64,000 nucleotides of DNA from Psoroptes ovis. Taxonomy: Eukaryota; Arthropoda; Arachnida; Sarcoptiformes; Psoroptidae. The stretch covers positions 186,001 through 250,000 of the forward strand of contig PQWQ01000017.1 in assembly GCA_002943765.1 (NCBI GenBank), in the 5' to 3' direction. The position numbers and the translations under genes were made by a program. Below, in pieces: positions 1 through 10,216 of the stretch. Position 1 is the stretch's first letter. Each line of letters opens with the position of its first letter. The notes below the pieces were generated by a model. The model made no database searches. It was not told where the DNA came from and saw nothing but the letters and a program-made list of their open reading frames with translations.

Positions 1-303
1 TGAGCATTACAATCAATTTCCAAAATATTACGATTGAGAAGATTTTTTAATTTTGTGTGCACATTATTGGCACCATGATTACGGGAGCGTCCACCAAAAT
101 TAGTATTCGTATTATGCGTTATGGGTTATGGTGTTAATGTGCGCGATGATGGCGCTACGGCCTGAATTAGCGATGTTAAACTCTCTATTGCAAATGTTGC
201 ATTTGACTGCGGACTGATTTTTTGGGTCCTTTAATGTGATATAAGGAAATTCTCTCTTAAGATTGTCATTAAACTTATTTTTCCTTCTCTTATCGTCAGA
301 CAT
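1..303 (-). pseudogene. BED/U1-like zinc-finger fragment, frame-broken, runs off left edge
   Basis: The reading frame starts at the ATG at 303-301 and stops at 112. It encodes about 63 residues: a basic N-terminus followed by a Cys-x2-Cys ... His-x5-His arrangement (VKCNICNREF ... AHINTITH), the spacing of BED/U1-type zinc fingers often found at the N-terminus of transposase-derived proteins. Immediately after the stop, a one-base shift opens another frame to base 1 (starting HNTNTNFGGRSRNHG) that continues off the window. No canonical splice pair explains the change, so I read this as a frameshift in a decaying transposon-related gene; a sequencing indel or an unusual intron is possible. The parent family cannot be named from what is visible. 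Confidence 0.4.
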
Positions 304-955
304 ATTGACATATCAATCAATCACATATCTAGAAAGAATGAAAATGAATCCATGATATGGAAACTTATAAATTATTACAATTAAACTTACAATACAAATA
401 TAAATGGGGAAATATTTTGAAAATTCTTTTTCAAAAAATTTTGGCGCGAAAAATAAAAACATGTGCTCATTGTTTCACGCAATCCGCCGCCAGATGGCTG
501 CAGCAGTACATTTTTGGCGGTAAATTTAAATCTTGATTAAATATGTTTTATCGTATATAATCAAATCTAGAATCTTGATTATAATGTAAGGAATCAGTGT
601 GAGAGATCTTAGAGATAGTTCTGTTATCAACAATATATAATCTTCTGATATCAATCTTTTGATAATGATTTCAAAGCCAATACCTTTGAAGCTATGGCTA
701 TGATAAGGTCATATCGCTTGTTGATAATCATTTAGGAATCTGTCCATCTTACCTTGATTGTACTACTTATCACTGGCATGATAACAAGGCTGAATTTCAT
801 ATATAAATACTAGTGATTTCTGGAAAACAATTCATTATTCACATTTGAATTTTATGATTCTATTGAATTGAAATTGAATTTCCATTTGAGAATTTTGTTT
901 TATTGATTTTGATTATTTGAATTCCAATTGATCTTATTCGATTAATTTCTTAATA
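304..955. other. Intergenic spacer with CTCF-like motif and TATA box
   Basis: No gene seen. It holds a CCAGATGGCTG motif near 490-500, AT-rich sequence, and a TATA box just before the next gene. Confidence 0.5.
802..808 (+). promoter_or_regulatory. TATA box for the small-GTPase-like gene
   Basis: TATAAAT lies about 150 bases upstream of the ATG at 956. A start site about 30 bases downstream would give a leader of roughly 120 bases. This is assigned by motif and position only. Confidence 0.45.
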
Positions 956-1797
956 ATGTTCAACAAATTATTTCAACGTCGTACTACTATTTCTAAAAAT
1001 CCAAAAGTATTGTTATTTGGTCATATACCTGAAATATCGAAATTATTTTTACTGTTTAATCATGAAAATTGTCGTGCATCAATCACTGATTTTCGGCTAA
1101 AACAACAACCAGCAATGGGTGTTCAATTGAATCGTATACCATATCGTCATAATCAAAAACATATTACTATTGATTATTGGAATTTTATTATCGATTTTCA
1201 ACGTTATGATCGTTTAGCTGATGTTTATTGGGAAAATACTGAAGCAGTTATCGGAGTATTCTCATTACATTCATTATTTTCATTTTTTAAAATGAAATAT
1301 TGGATTGAAAGTAAGTTTTTTTTTGATTTTCAATGATTTATTAATTCAATTCTTATTCTAACAAATTATTTATTTATTTTTTCATAGAATACATTGCACA
1401 AAACAAACATCAAATTCGTCCTATTTATATATTGGCATTTGTTAAAACATCAAAATTATATAATCGTGAAATAAGTGAAGAAGTATTTGAAAACTATACG
1501 AAAACATTACCGAAATATTTCCGAACATTCGTCATACAAAGTAAGACAAACATTGAAGATATGCGTCCATTTTTTCAACTATTTTTGACTCGTATACAAC
1601 GACAACGACGATTACAACGAAAACATCGACAACAACAAAAACGTTTACGTTTGAAGAATAAAATTAAAAATATGACAATTATTAAACAATTACGGCAATC
1701 ATTCCGATCTCGACGATCCAATGAACATGATCAACAACCTGAATCGACAGTTACAAATGTACAAACATTATCTTATTATTCATTTGATGAATTATGA
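956..1797 (+). CDS. Degenerate small-GTPase-like protein (pseudo-GTPase, ARF/Rab fold)
   Basis: Two exons, 956-1310 and 1388-1797, join in phase (355+410 nt) to give 254 residues. The order of segments follows a small GTPase of ARF/Rab type: beta-1 KVLLFG (17-22), a switch-I-like segment PAMGVQL (52-58), a beta-2/beta-3 pair ending in IIDFQ, a helix ending in WENTEAVIGVF, and a beta-5-like IYILAFVKTSK (131-141). All nucleotide-contacting motifs are altered. The P-loop position reads GHIPEISK (22-29) without the GK[S/T] core, the switch-I Thr is Ala53, and the N/TKxD position reads VKTS (137-140). The C-terminal third is a strongly basic Arg/Lys/Gln tail. I infer that it no longer binds GTP in the usual way; function is unknown. 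The fold assignment is by eye and could be wrong. Confidence 0.55.
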
Positions 1798-3266
1798 TTA
1801 TCATTTTCTTGTATTTAGCTTATGTATTATTTAACCTTTGTAATTAATGTAATTTTGTATTATTTCTTTAATAATCAATGTAATTAACCTTTTTTAAATA
1901 TAATTTTTTGTATTTTTAATCTTAATTAACCTTTTTACTGATTAATCATTCTTGTAATTAACTCATTTTATTTTTAATCGAACTTTTTTCAAAAAAAGTA
2001 TGAAAAAATTCCACCAGATGGCGACATTTTCAATTTTTTCCATATTTCATTTTTTTCACACCCACCAACATATAAGAAAAATTACGATGGCGGGGGTCGA
2101 AAAACCGGAAAAAATACAACAAATTCAAATGAATAATAATATTAATAATGAAAACATCATTATTAAATTACATAACAAATGCATTTATTCCCTAAAGGAG
2201 GAGAAAAGAAACGGAAAATTCCGATTCTCGAAAAAAAAAATTACACCAAGAAAAAGTCATTTACCACTAGCAAAAAAAACCAATAATTGATACTATCTTT
2301 GAAGTAATAGTGGTCATACACTAATTACCACTATTACCATTTTTTTTTGGTGAAATCTAATTTTTTTTGGAACCAAAAAAGTCACTTCACAGCAGTGCTA
2401 CTACTATTAGTAGTAGTAGCATTACCAGTTGTCCATCACCCTCCAATCTTTGACCACTACCACAAATGAACCAAAAATTAAATGGACACAAAAAAATGAT
2501 CGAATCAAATTGAAAATGAGAAAAGAAAAAAAAAAACATTCGATTTGTTATTTTCATTGGTTTTTCGGGTTTTCTGGTTCAGTCTATTTATTAACCGATA
2601 TTACCATTATTATTATTATTATTTATGATTTATTAAAGAAAAATTTGGGCCGACAATTTTTATTTGAACTCTTTTGGATACTGGTGTTGTTGTTGTTGTT
2701 TGTCGTTATTTATTCGTGTATTTTATTTCATTTGAAATCAATATTATCAGTGATAATAATCATCTGTACAACAATTTTCCGCCCCTTGAATTTACAACAA
2801 TAATAATATTTATTTACCGATTAAATTCAATACAATTCCGATGTTTGCTGACTGTATTGTGCGATTATGAATTATGTATTTATATGTGTTTGAACATGAT
2901 CATTTTCAAAAATTAAGATATCAAAGATTTAATGATAAAATCGATTTTAATCAATATTTAATTAAATTCAATCACAAGAAACGATTGTAATAGTCATTGT
3001 GTCATCATCAATATCATCGATTATGATCAAATGAATTTTTATTTTTTTCATTTTATTCAATTATTTATTTGTTTGTTCGTTCATTTGTGTGCATGAGTTT
3101 GAATTGATTTTTCAAAATCAATTTCAATTTATTTGTTCTGTTTTTTTTAACAATTTCATTGACAAGAAAAAATCAATTGTCTTCATTTGTTGCCAAATAA
3201 GTTTGGTTTTATTTGTTTGTTTATTCATTTTTAAAAAGTGAATCTCAATAATTCGTCACCGAAATC
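1798..3266. other. Intergenic spacer; no supported gene
   Basis: AT-rich, with short low-complexity open frames only. A good CTCF-like motif lies at 2011-2025. Near 2400 there is a short run of alternating CTACTA/TAGTAG that can fold on itself. The last few hundred bases are probably the 5' region of the flower gene. Confidence 0.5.
2011..2025 (+). promoter_or_regulatory. CTCF-like motif
   Basis: CCACCAGATGGCGAC matches the CTCF consensus CCASYAGRKGGCRS at 13 of 14 positions. It sits between the pseudo-GTPase gene and the flower gene. Binding is inferred from the motif alone. Confidence 0.4.
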
Positions 3267-4043
3267 ATGATGGATCCAATGTCACCGAATGCTAATGGTC
3301 AAGGACCACAATCAACATGGTAAGTGGATGAATAGTTTTGTTGAGTGAATTTGTAGTTTAATTTCTTTTTTCAATCTTCAAAGGTGGGTTGAATCATGGT
3401 CAAGCCAAATAACCACCGGTTTAGCAATATTTTTAGTCATTTGTGGTATAATAACAGCAATTAGCCCAATAAATGTTGGCTGTATTATTCCCGGTATACT
3501 TCAATTGTAAGTGTTTCCAAGTCACTTCATGAGTTGATCGATTCATTTTGAAATTTTCAATCTTCTTTGTTTTAAAGAGTTGCATCTGGTATCATATTAT
3601 CGATAGAAGCACCATCATTTGTTCCATTTTTAGCCTTTGCTAGACCGATTGGTGAATTTATCGAAGGTAAACCATATTGGTTCAAAGGTGCTTTTTATGC
3701 AGCGTAAGTTTTGTTATAATATTTTTAAATTTTCGCCGAAAAAAACAAACTTTTATCATTACACATAGTTTGGCATTAATACCATTCATTGTTGGCCTAT
3801 CATTTGGTTGCATTGGTTTCTTTTTTATACTTGGTTTTTTGGCAAATGGTGCCATTGCAGCCCTTTATGGTAAAATTGTTCTCGGACGAAAGTACGTGCT
3901 TTGACACATAAGTTATGAATTTTTAATGAAAAAATTTCACTTTTCTCTTTCTCTCTTTCTTCAGAGCGAATCGAGATGAAATGAGATTTCAAGCCGGTGG
4001 CGCTGTACCGGGCCAACAACCATATTCACCGACTAGTCCTTAG
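3267..4043 (+). CDS. fwe: Calcium channel Flower homologue (CACFD1 family)
   Basis: Five exons join in consistent phase: 3267-3319, 3384-3506, 3578-3703, 3769-3891 and 3965-4043, giving 167 residues, close to the usual 170-200 of the family. The protein has four hydrophobic segments and the family landmarks: a WW pair before the first membrane segment, the acidic EAPSFVPF in the second/third segment region (EAPFC..F in vertebrate CACFD1), GAFYAA followed by IPFIVGLS, and a small-residue-rich last segment ending ALYG. Flower proteins sit on synaptic and secretory vesicles, promote endocytosis coupled to exocytosis, and have been reported to pass calcium. The short tail ends in Tyr-Ser-Pro-Thr-Ser-Pro. 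Each intron is 64-77 bases. Two in-frame ATG codons occur at the start; the first is used here. Confidence 0.9.
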
Positions 4044-4815
4044 TATTGTGTTAATTGATCATTGAATTGAATTGAATTGAATAATATTACCATTTTACTC
4101 ATCAATAATTATCGTTGTTTTATGATTTATTGATTGATTGAAAATAAGAAAATTGATTTTAGTCATTTCGAAACAGTAAATATTCAGCATATCATCATCA
4201 TCATTTGATTATTGAACCATCATCTTCCAAATCATCATATGTTAAGCAAAGAACAATAAATTTTGATGAATTTTGAAAATGTTCAAAAATACAAATCAAC
4301 AGAATGGCAGCCCAAAATTCCAAGACATGATTCTTCTAAAAAAAATATCATCATCACACAAACAAGACACACATACACATTCCATTCTTATCTTGAAGAT
4401 TTATTTGTTTTATTTATTTGATTACTTTATTTTCTCTTCTCAAAAGTTTTAGCCAATTTCAAGAATTCAATAATTTTCAAGAATAATATCCATTCACTGC
4501 CGATCACACCATTTGTTTTGATCGTCTGAAACATGAAAAAAACCAAATCATCGAACATAATGATTCCAGTCATTTCATTCTTTTTCTTCATCATCATCAT
4601 CATTGAATCAAAGAAATCCACGATGAATTTGTTCAATTATCAGTGTTTTTTCTCTCTCTCATCATCATCATCGTATTACTCATTTTTGCTTTGTAATTTA
4701 TATAAATATTATTATTATCTATTGATTATTATTATTTATTAATTATCATTATTTAATATACAAAGTTTTCAGAAAAAAAATGAATAAAAAAATGTGTGTA
4801 GAACAAAATACAATA
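4044..4815. other. 3' region of flower and spacer; no gene seen
   Basis: Contains ATC/TCA simple-sequence runs and an AT-rich stretch before the first mariner-type MITE. The flower and isoleucyl-tRNA synthetase genes converge here. Only low-complexity open frames are present. Confidence 0.5.
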
Positions 4816-4897
4816 TTAGGTTGTCCGCAAAGTTCTGGCCGATTTTCATAAGCAACTCTATCGTGATTAAGCGGAATGAACTTTTCGGACAACCTAA
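4816..4897. mobile_element. Mariner-type MITE (internal type A), 82 bp, next to ileS2 stop
   Basis: TTAGGTTGTCCG at the left end is matched by CGGACAACCTAA at the right, forming one near-perfect hairpin; TA precedes the left end. The interior (TTTTCATAAGCAACTC ... GATTAAGCGGAATGAA) matches, in reverse, the elements at 28146, 28740 and 29407. It ends four bases after the stop codon of the neighbouring minus-strand synthetase gene, so it must lie in that mRNA's 3' UTR if the gene is expressed. Confidence 0.85.
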
Positions 4898-4901
4898 TCG
4901 A

Positions 4902-7900
4902 TTACCATTTATTCTCTAACATGATGAAATTACATCGAATACAGAGATTATTATTGCTGATATCATGATCATGATCATCATCGATGAATATATTAAATCT
5001 ACGACATCTTTGACATTGTTTATTGGTCGTTTTTCGTAGTTGTATTTGAATTTTTGATTGATTCGGTTGCTGCTGATCATCATCGTTGATCGTTTCGGGC
5101 TGTAAATCTAATCGAATCACGTTCGGATCATTTATTTGTTCGAAGAAATTATCGTCAATCGAATAAGATACACGGGCAACTTGTAAACATTCAATCAAAT
5201 TTGAATAATTATGATTTGATCGTGTTGATGATTGAAATTTTTGAAATATTTTGAATAATTCTTGCGAATCGCAATTTGTTGAGCAATTGTTTATTGATAA
5301 ATGACAATCATAATCAATTAATTGATGTCGAGATGATGCCCATTCATTCATTCGTAATATTATTGATTGTATCAGGTGGAAATCTTTACTGATTTCATTG
5401 AAATTTTCTTTGAATAAATATTTTACATCAGTGTTAGCATCAATAATTCCTTGCCGTTCAAATGGTAGCAGCTGTTGACATTCAATAATTAGATGTGGTA
5501 ATATCGGTGCCATATGATAACCGATTGTATTGTAAACATAATAAAATAATGTCAATATTGATCGAACATCAGCTGAACGTAGTGAATCACAATAAAGACG
5601 ATCTTTAACGCGAGAAAGGTAAAATGATGAAAATTTATAATTGAAAAAATGTATCAATGATTCAATAACATCACCAAATGAATATTCATCATATGATTTT
5701 TGTAATTTTTCATTCAATTCCCAAAGAGATAACAGCAGATATTGATCAATTAATGGTAATTGATCATTGATATCAACCATGAATAATGATTGATCTTTTT
5801 GTGAGAATTTCGTCAAATAACCAAGCATAAAACGAAACGTATTACGAAAACGATTCAAAATGGTCATAATATCATCTTGGAAATCTTGAATGTTAACATT
5901 GACATCATTATGTGTACATGCATAACGTGCAATCCATAACCTTAGGCCATCAACACCACAATCGGTTGAATTTTTATTTTTTTTACCCGATTTTTTCGTA
6001 TCATTGAATATTCTGCCATCAATAATATCTAATGGATCAATAACATTTCCTAATGATTTACTCATTTTATGTCCATTTTGATCCAATGCAAATCCATGTA
6101 TGATTATCGATTGATATGGTGCACGATTGTTCAATGCAACCGATGTTATCAGCGATGATTGAAACCAACCACGTAATTGATCGACACCTTCAAGATAGAC
6201 ATCGGCCACATGATTACGGCCAAGTACCGATAGCCAACTACAACCAGAATCAAACCAAATATCCAGAATGTCTTGACTTTTTTCGAGATTTTTCAAATCT
6301 ATTGTCGATGAATCAATGTATTCGGATAATAATTCTTCAGGTGTTTGTTGCCACCATACATCCAATGTACCTTCATGAATAAATTTACGGATTAATGTAT
6401 GAAATATTTGATCATTGAGAATCGGTGTCTGTTGATGGAAAAATACCGGTATCGGTACACCATATTTACGTTGTCTCGATAGGCACCAATTTGGCCTCGA
6501 AGATAATTGATTAATCATTTCTTTTCGTAATAATTCGGGATAAATTTTCACCGTTGTTAATGCATCTAAACATTGTTGACGTATTTGTTCAATGTCTAAA
6601 AACCATTGATCAGATGGTTTAATAATGACCGGTTTTGAACTACGCCAATCATATGGATAATTGTGCGAGTAATCATGTTTGAATACAATTGATTTCGGTG
6701 GTAAAATTCGCTCTAAAACATATCTGGATGCTTTATTATCGTCGATTATTGGAATTGTTTCGCCATTTATTCGCAGATTACCATCATTATCAACAATCGA
6801 TTCACTGCTCAATTTCTCCAATGGGAAATATTGTCGATATAATTTAAAATCTTCTTGTCCATGATCTGGTGCAATATGAACGAGGCCAGTACCTTTCGAA
6901 GAAGTGATCATTTGACTAGAGATGAATGATTTAAGTTCATGATTAATGGGGTCACAATATTTGCAGTTGTGGAAATCAATGATTGAATCTCGGACAATTC
7001 GAATTGGACGATCTTTGAAAATCTCTTGAATTGCTGCAATATTTTCTCTTGAAACCAATAAAGGTTTTTGTTGACGGTGATCGCCATCATCAATTACGAT
7101 GCAACAATAATTCATACGTTCACTGAATGCGATCGCTTTATTCGCTAACAATGTCCACGGTGTCGTTGTCCATATTAGCGCATCATAATCTTTATCAACA
7201 ATTGGATAACGAATGAATGCCGCAACTGATTGATGATCTTGTTTATATTGTAATTCAGCTTCAGCCAGTGCTGTACGTGTCGAAGGTGACCAATATACTG
7301 GCATTCGGTCACGAAATATCAGACCATTTTTGTACATTCTAAAAAATGCATTCAATTCTTGGATTGAATATTCCAGATCGATAGTACGATAAACGCTTGA
7401 CCATTGGGCTGATAAATAAAATTGTTTGAATGCATGAAGCTGTCTATCGATTGCATTGAATGCCAATTCACGAGCACGTCTACGAATTTCCAGTGGATTT
7501 ATGATTGTATTATCAATGTTTGGTACAGCTTTCAACTCGATCGGCAGCCCATGACAATCCCAACCAGGACGAAAATCTACACTGAAATTTTCCAACATTT
7601 TCCTTTTGACGATTATATCTTTAAAGATCTAAAGGTGTGAAAATATAGAAATTCAAATTACAAATCGATTCAAATTAAATTCAACAAAAATAAAAACAAA
7701 CTAAACCCTATTGATTGCATGACCAAAATGTGCATCACCATTAGCATATGGTGGTCCATCGTGTAATATAAATGTTTTCTTATGCTGATTTCCATCTTGG
7801 ACAGGGAATAGACTCTCAAATGTTACATTCTGGAACCAGAAAAGATCATTAAATCAATCATTTAAACAAGAATTTAAGCCCAAACCCTTTCACCTGTTGT

Positions 7901-8055
7901 TCAATGGCCAATTCCAATCGCCTCGAATGTTTCATCGGAAAATTTGATTGTGGCAGATTTAATGTTTGTGTATATGATACATTGGATGAAAAACGAATGA
8001 TTGCACTATGTTTTGGCCGTGAAATTTGTTGAATCAGTTTAAAATTGATCAACAT
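4902..8055 (-). CDS. IARS2: Isoleucyl-tRNA synthetase, mitochondrial
   Basis: Three exons on the minus strand, 8055-7894, 7829-7707 and 7628-4902 (162, 123 and 2727 nt, all phase 0), give 1003 residues. It charges mitochondrial tRNA-Ile in the organelle matrix. Seen directly: TLNLPQSNFPMK near the N-terminus, typical of bacterial/mitochondrial IleRS; the class I HIGH motif as HFGH (88-91) within DGPPYANGDAHFGH; PGWDCHGLPIE soon after; the editing (CP1) insert; KMSKS at about 616-620; and a C-terminal zinc-binding Cys quartet C968/C971/C992/C995. The start MLINFKL is chosen because it gives a short basic leader suited to mitochondrial import; an upstream in-frame Met exists at 8226. The gene is head-to-head with the HMG/Merlin locus. 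Confidence 0.93.
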
Positions 8056-8714
8056 TTTTTTGGTGGAAAATTGAAAATTTTGAAAAATTTTGAAAAATTC
8101 AAAAATCATATGCAAAAACAATCGATGATCGATTGAATGAAAAAATCGATAGTTTTTTTTTGCGTGGGCGAAAAAAAAAATTCGAACTGAGCATGCAGTT
8201 CCTCCACGTGCGCTCATTTGATTCAACGTGCTCGACCAGGTAAGACCATCACTTCAATAAAATTGAATCAATTTTACCATTTAATCATCAAATTAAATGA
8301 TGAACCATAAAATATCCTTACCTACATTATCTGATATAATCAGTTTTGATGTAAATAATTCAATGATTCTGAGATTTTCTTATAATCTAAATCTTTTGAA
8401 AATTTGTTTTACAAGTTTTGAAATTTTCTAATTTTTCCTATTTCATTTACTATTCAGATAATGTAACCGTTGGATCAATGGAAAAGGATCAAAAGGATTA
8501 AAGGTATGTCCTCGCATTGATCGTCCTTCGGAAATTATTGAAAATTCAAATGGATGATGAAATTCAAATTTTCCTTACCTACATTATATGAAAATGATTG
8601 ATTTGAATATTGAATTACTGATGTTTTAATGATATAAATTTATTTTTGCTATTATTTGTGACATTATTGAATTTTTGTCATAATTTAATTTTTTTTTTAT
8701 TTCATTGTTCACAG
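8056..8714 (+). other. Divergent promoter region and two possible untranslated leader exons
   Basis: Upstream of the synthetase start there are plus-strand splice signals: a donor CCAG|GTAAGA at 8239/8240, an acceptor TTCAG at 8457, a donor AAAG|GTATGT at 8503/8504 and an acceptor CACAG at 8714. They delimit a 46-base exon (8458-8503) without a useful reading frame. I infer a spliced non-coding leader to the HMG-like locus driven from a shared divergent promoter. This could also be chance, since AT-rich DNA has many GT/AG pairs. Confidence 0.35.
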
Positions 8715-9090
8715 CATGAATCGTTCTTATTTGCCAACAACTGAAGAAGATGCCGTGTTGCATTCTTGTAATATCAGCACAATATCTTGCCCCGGACGTA
8801 CAGATGTACGAATTGTCATGATATAAAGCTATATTTTGGTTCACGAATCTTCTGGAAATGAGCAATAAGCGAAATTGCAACAAATGAAGACCAAGAAGAT
8901 ACCACAGATAAAGACGAAGAAGTTGCGACAGATTCTTTTGCGCCAAAACTTGAATTATCGGCATATACTTATTATGTGCTTGATCAACGACGGATAGTTC
9001 ATCTAGCTGAAAATCCTAGAATAAATCTTTCGGAATATTGGCAGAAGAATTAAAACGTCGTTGGAAAGCATTCAGTACAGAAGTACTATA
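8715..9090 (+). pseudogene. HMG-box gene remnant with frameshifts
   Basis: An ATG at 8716 opens a 36-residue frame (starting MNRSYLPTTEEDA) that stops. A second frame from about 8880 reads a Glu/Asp-rich linker and then the first half of an HMG box, APKLELSAYTYYVLDQRR followed by VHLAENPR. Near 9020 the frame shifts by one, and the second half follows: KSFGILAEELKRRWKAFSTEV, ending at a stop at about 9086. The two halves together span a standard HMG-box pattern (P-K-x-SAY-x-YY ... NP ... FG-x-LAEEL-x-RRW). No single frame covers it, so it is probably a pseudogene of an HMGB-like chromatin protein, or a gene whose introns I cannot see. Confidence 0.45.
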
Positions 9091-9394
9091 AATGATCATG
9101 AATATGAAGCTTGATATTTTGGCGAACAAATCTTCTGCAAGCAAGTGCTGCAAGCGAAGCTGCCAAGAAACAGTAAGCATTAGAACATTAGTAAGCAACT
9201 TGTTTGAGTCCAGTAAAATGCCTTTTTCGAACGTATTACGATTCATTTACTGGTGGTGCGAAGAGAAAACAGACATCGAAAAATTGCTGCAAGGAGAATT
9301 TGGGCATATGGACAAAAGCACCACGATTGAATGGAACAATTACATACGTGAAATATGCACGCTGGACATGAGGATAAGCTCATGGGCTTAATCG
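9091..9394 (+). mobile_element. Merlin/ISXO2-like transposase N-terminal fragment
   Basis: One open frame (9092-9391) encodes about 99 residues. It has a Cys-rich start (SKCCKRSC), an SIRTLVSNLFESSKMPF segment, then VLRFIYWWCEE and STTIEWNNYIREIC. This order (Cys cluster, S-x-R-x-x-S-x-F-x-x-S-K, helix with FIYWW, then W-x-x-Y-x-R-x-x-C) is that of ISXO2-like transposases of the Merlin superfamily, just before the catalytic domain. The catalytic domain is absent: the frame stops and is followed by AT-rich DNA. It is therefore a 5' fragment, inserted in or beside the HMG remnant. Confidence 0.5.
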
Positions 9395-9887
9395 AAGATG
9401 GGTCAAGCCTAATATACGTATCTGATTGTGAAGGATCAATACCTTAACATGCTAACTTATGTTGGCCGAAGCATCAATAATTGAAGAGATTATTGATTAG
9501 TTATTTTTTATATCTTTTTTTTGTATCAATAAAAATTTTTGTTAAAATATTAATAAAATAAAATAATTAAATTCAAATTTTTATTTGAACAAATGGAAAA
9601 CAACAAAGACCAAATCAAAATCACAGCAATGACCAAATTTGGTCTCACCATTTGATCAAATGGATCTTTAAACCCTGTAACATCGAAGATAGAACCGAGC
9701 ATATAAATATCTACTAAGAATTTATCCATTTTAAATCATCATCATTATGATCATTTTTTGCAAATTTTACGATATTTCAATAAAGATCAACATTTTGACA
9801 CATTTTGAATGTCGTTCTTTGAATTTCGCAAAGAAATTTTTTTTTTTTTTTTTGTATCACAACAATCATTTTCAGTATTATTTTTAA
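9395..9887. other. Spacer; no gene seen
   Basis: AT-rich DNA with AATAAA-type signals around 9525-9565 that could end transcripts from the HMG/Merlin locus, and a poly-T run near 9838-9853. Confidence 0.5.
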
Positions 9888-10035
9888 CCCTTAAAACTCA
9901 AGCGTTGAGCATCACTCACCATAAGATGTAATTCAGCAACTCCACAGGCGCCCGCCAGTCACCATTTTACATGAGTGTGAAAAATTGTTGAGCTGCTGGC
10001 TTGCTTGGCGCTGTAACTGCCTCGAGTGCTAAGGG
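9888..10035. mobile_element. piggyBac-type MITE, 148 bp, copy 1
   Basis: Flanked on both sides by TTAA (9884-9887 and 10036-10039), the duplicated target of piggyBac elements, with CCC at the left end and GGG at the right. The inverted ends are imperfect: CCCTTAAAACTCAAGCG against CCCTTAGCACTCGAGGC. The interior is relatively GC-rich and shares ACTCACCATAAGATGTAAT and the GGCGCC core with the copy at 46084. It has no coding capacity. Confidence 0.8.
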
Positions 10036-10216
10036 TTAAGCTTTAATTTTTTTTTCATTTAAGATTATTTTTAATAAATTTGAATTTTTGTATACAAAAC
10101 AAGTAGTTTACAATATATGCGGTGATGATGATGAACCACAAGATAGATGGCGCAGGTAGTGCGGTCGCAAAAATAAACCTGTACCCGAATTTCGTAATTT
10201 TTTTTATTTTCATAAA
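10036..10216. other. 3' flank of SPTLC2 with AGATGGCGC motif
   Basis: Short spacer. AGATGGCGCAGG near 10146 resembles a CTCF core. Confidence 0.35.

Noticed and set aside
2000..2916. Overlapping open frames of 80-124 codons between the pseudo-GTPase and flower genes
   Set aside because: Composition is dominated by Ile/Leu/Phe/Lys from AT-rich DNA, frames overlap each other, and no domain or splice logic supports them.
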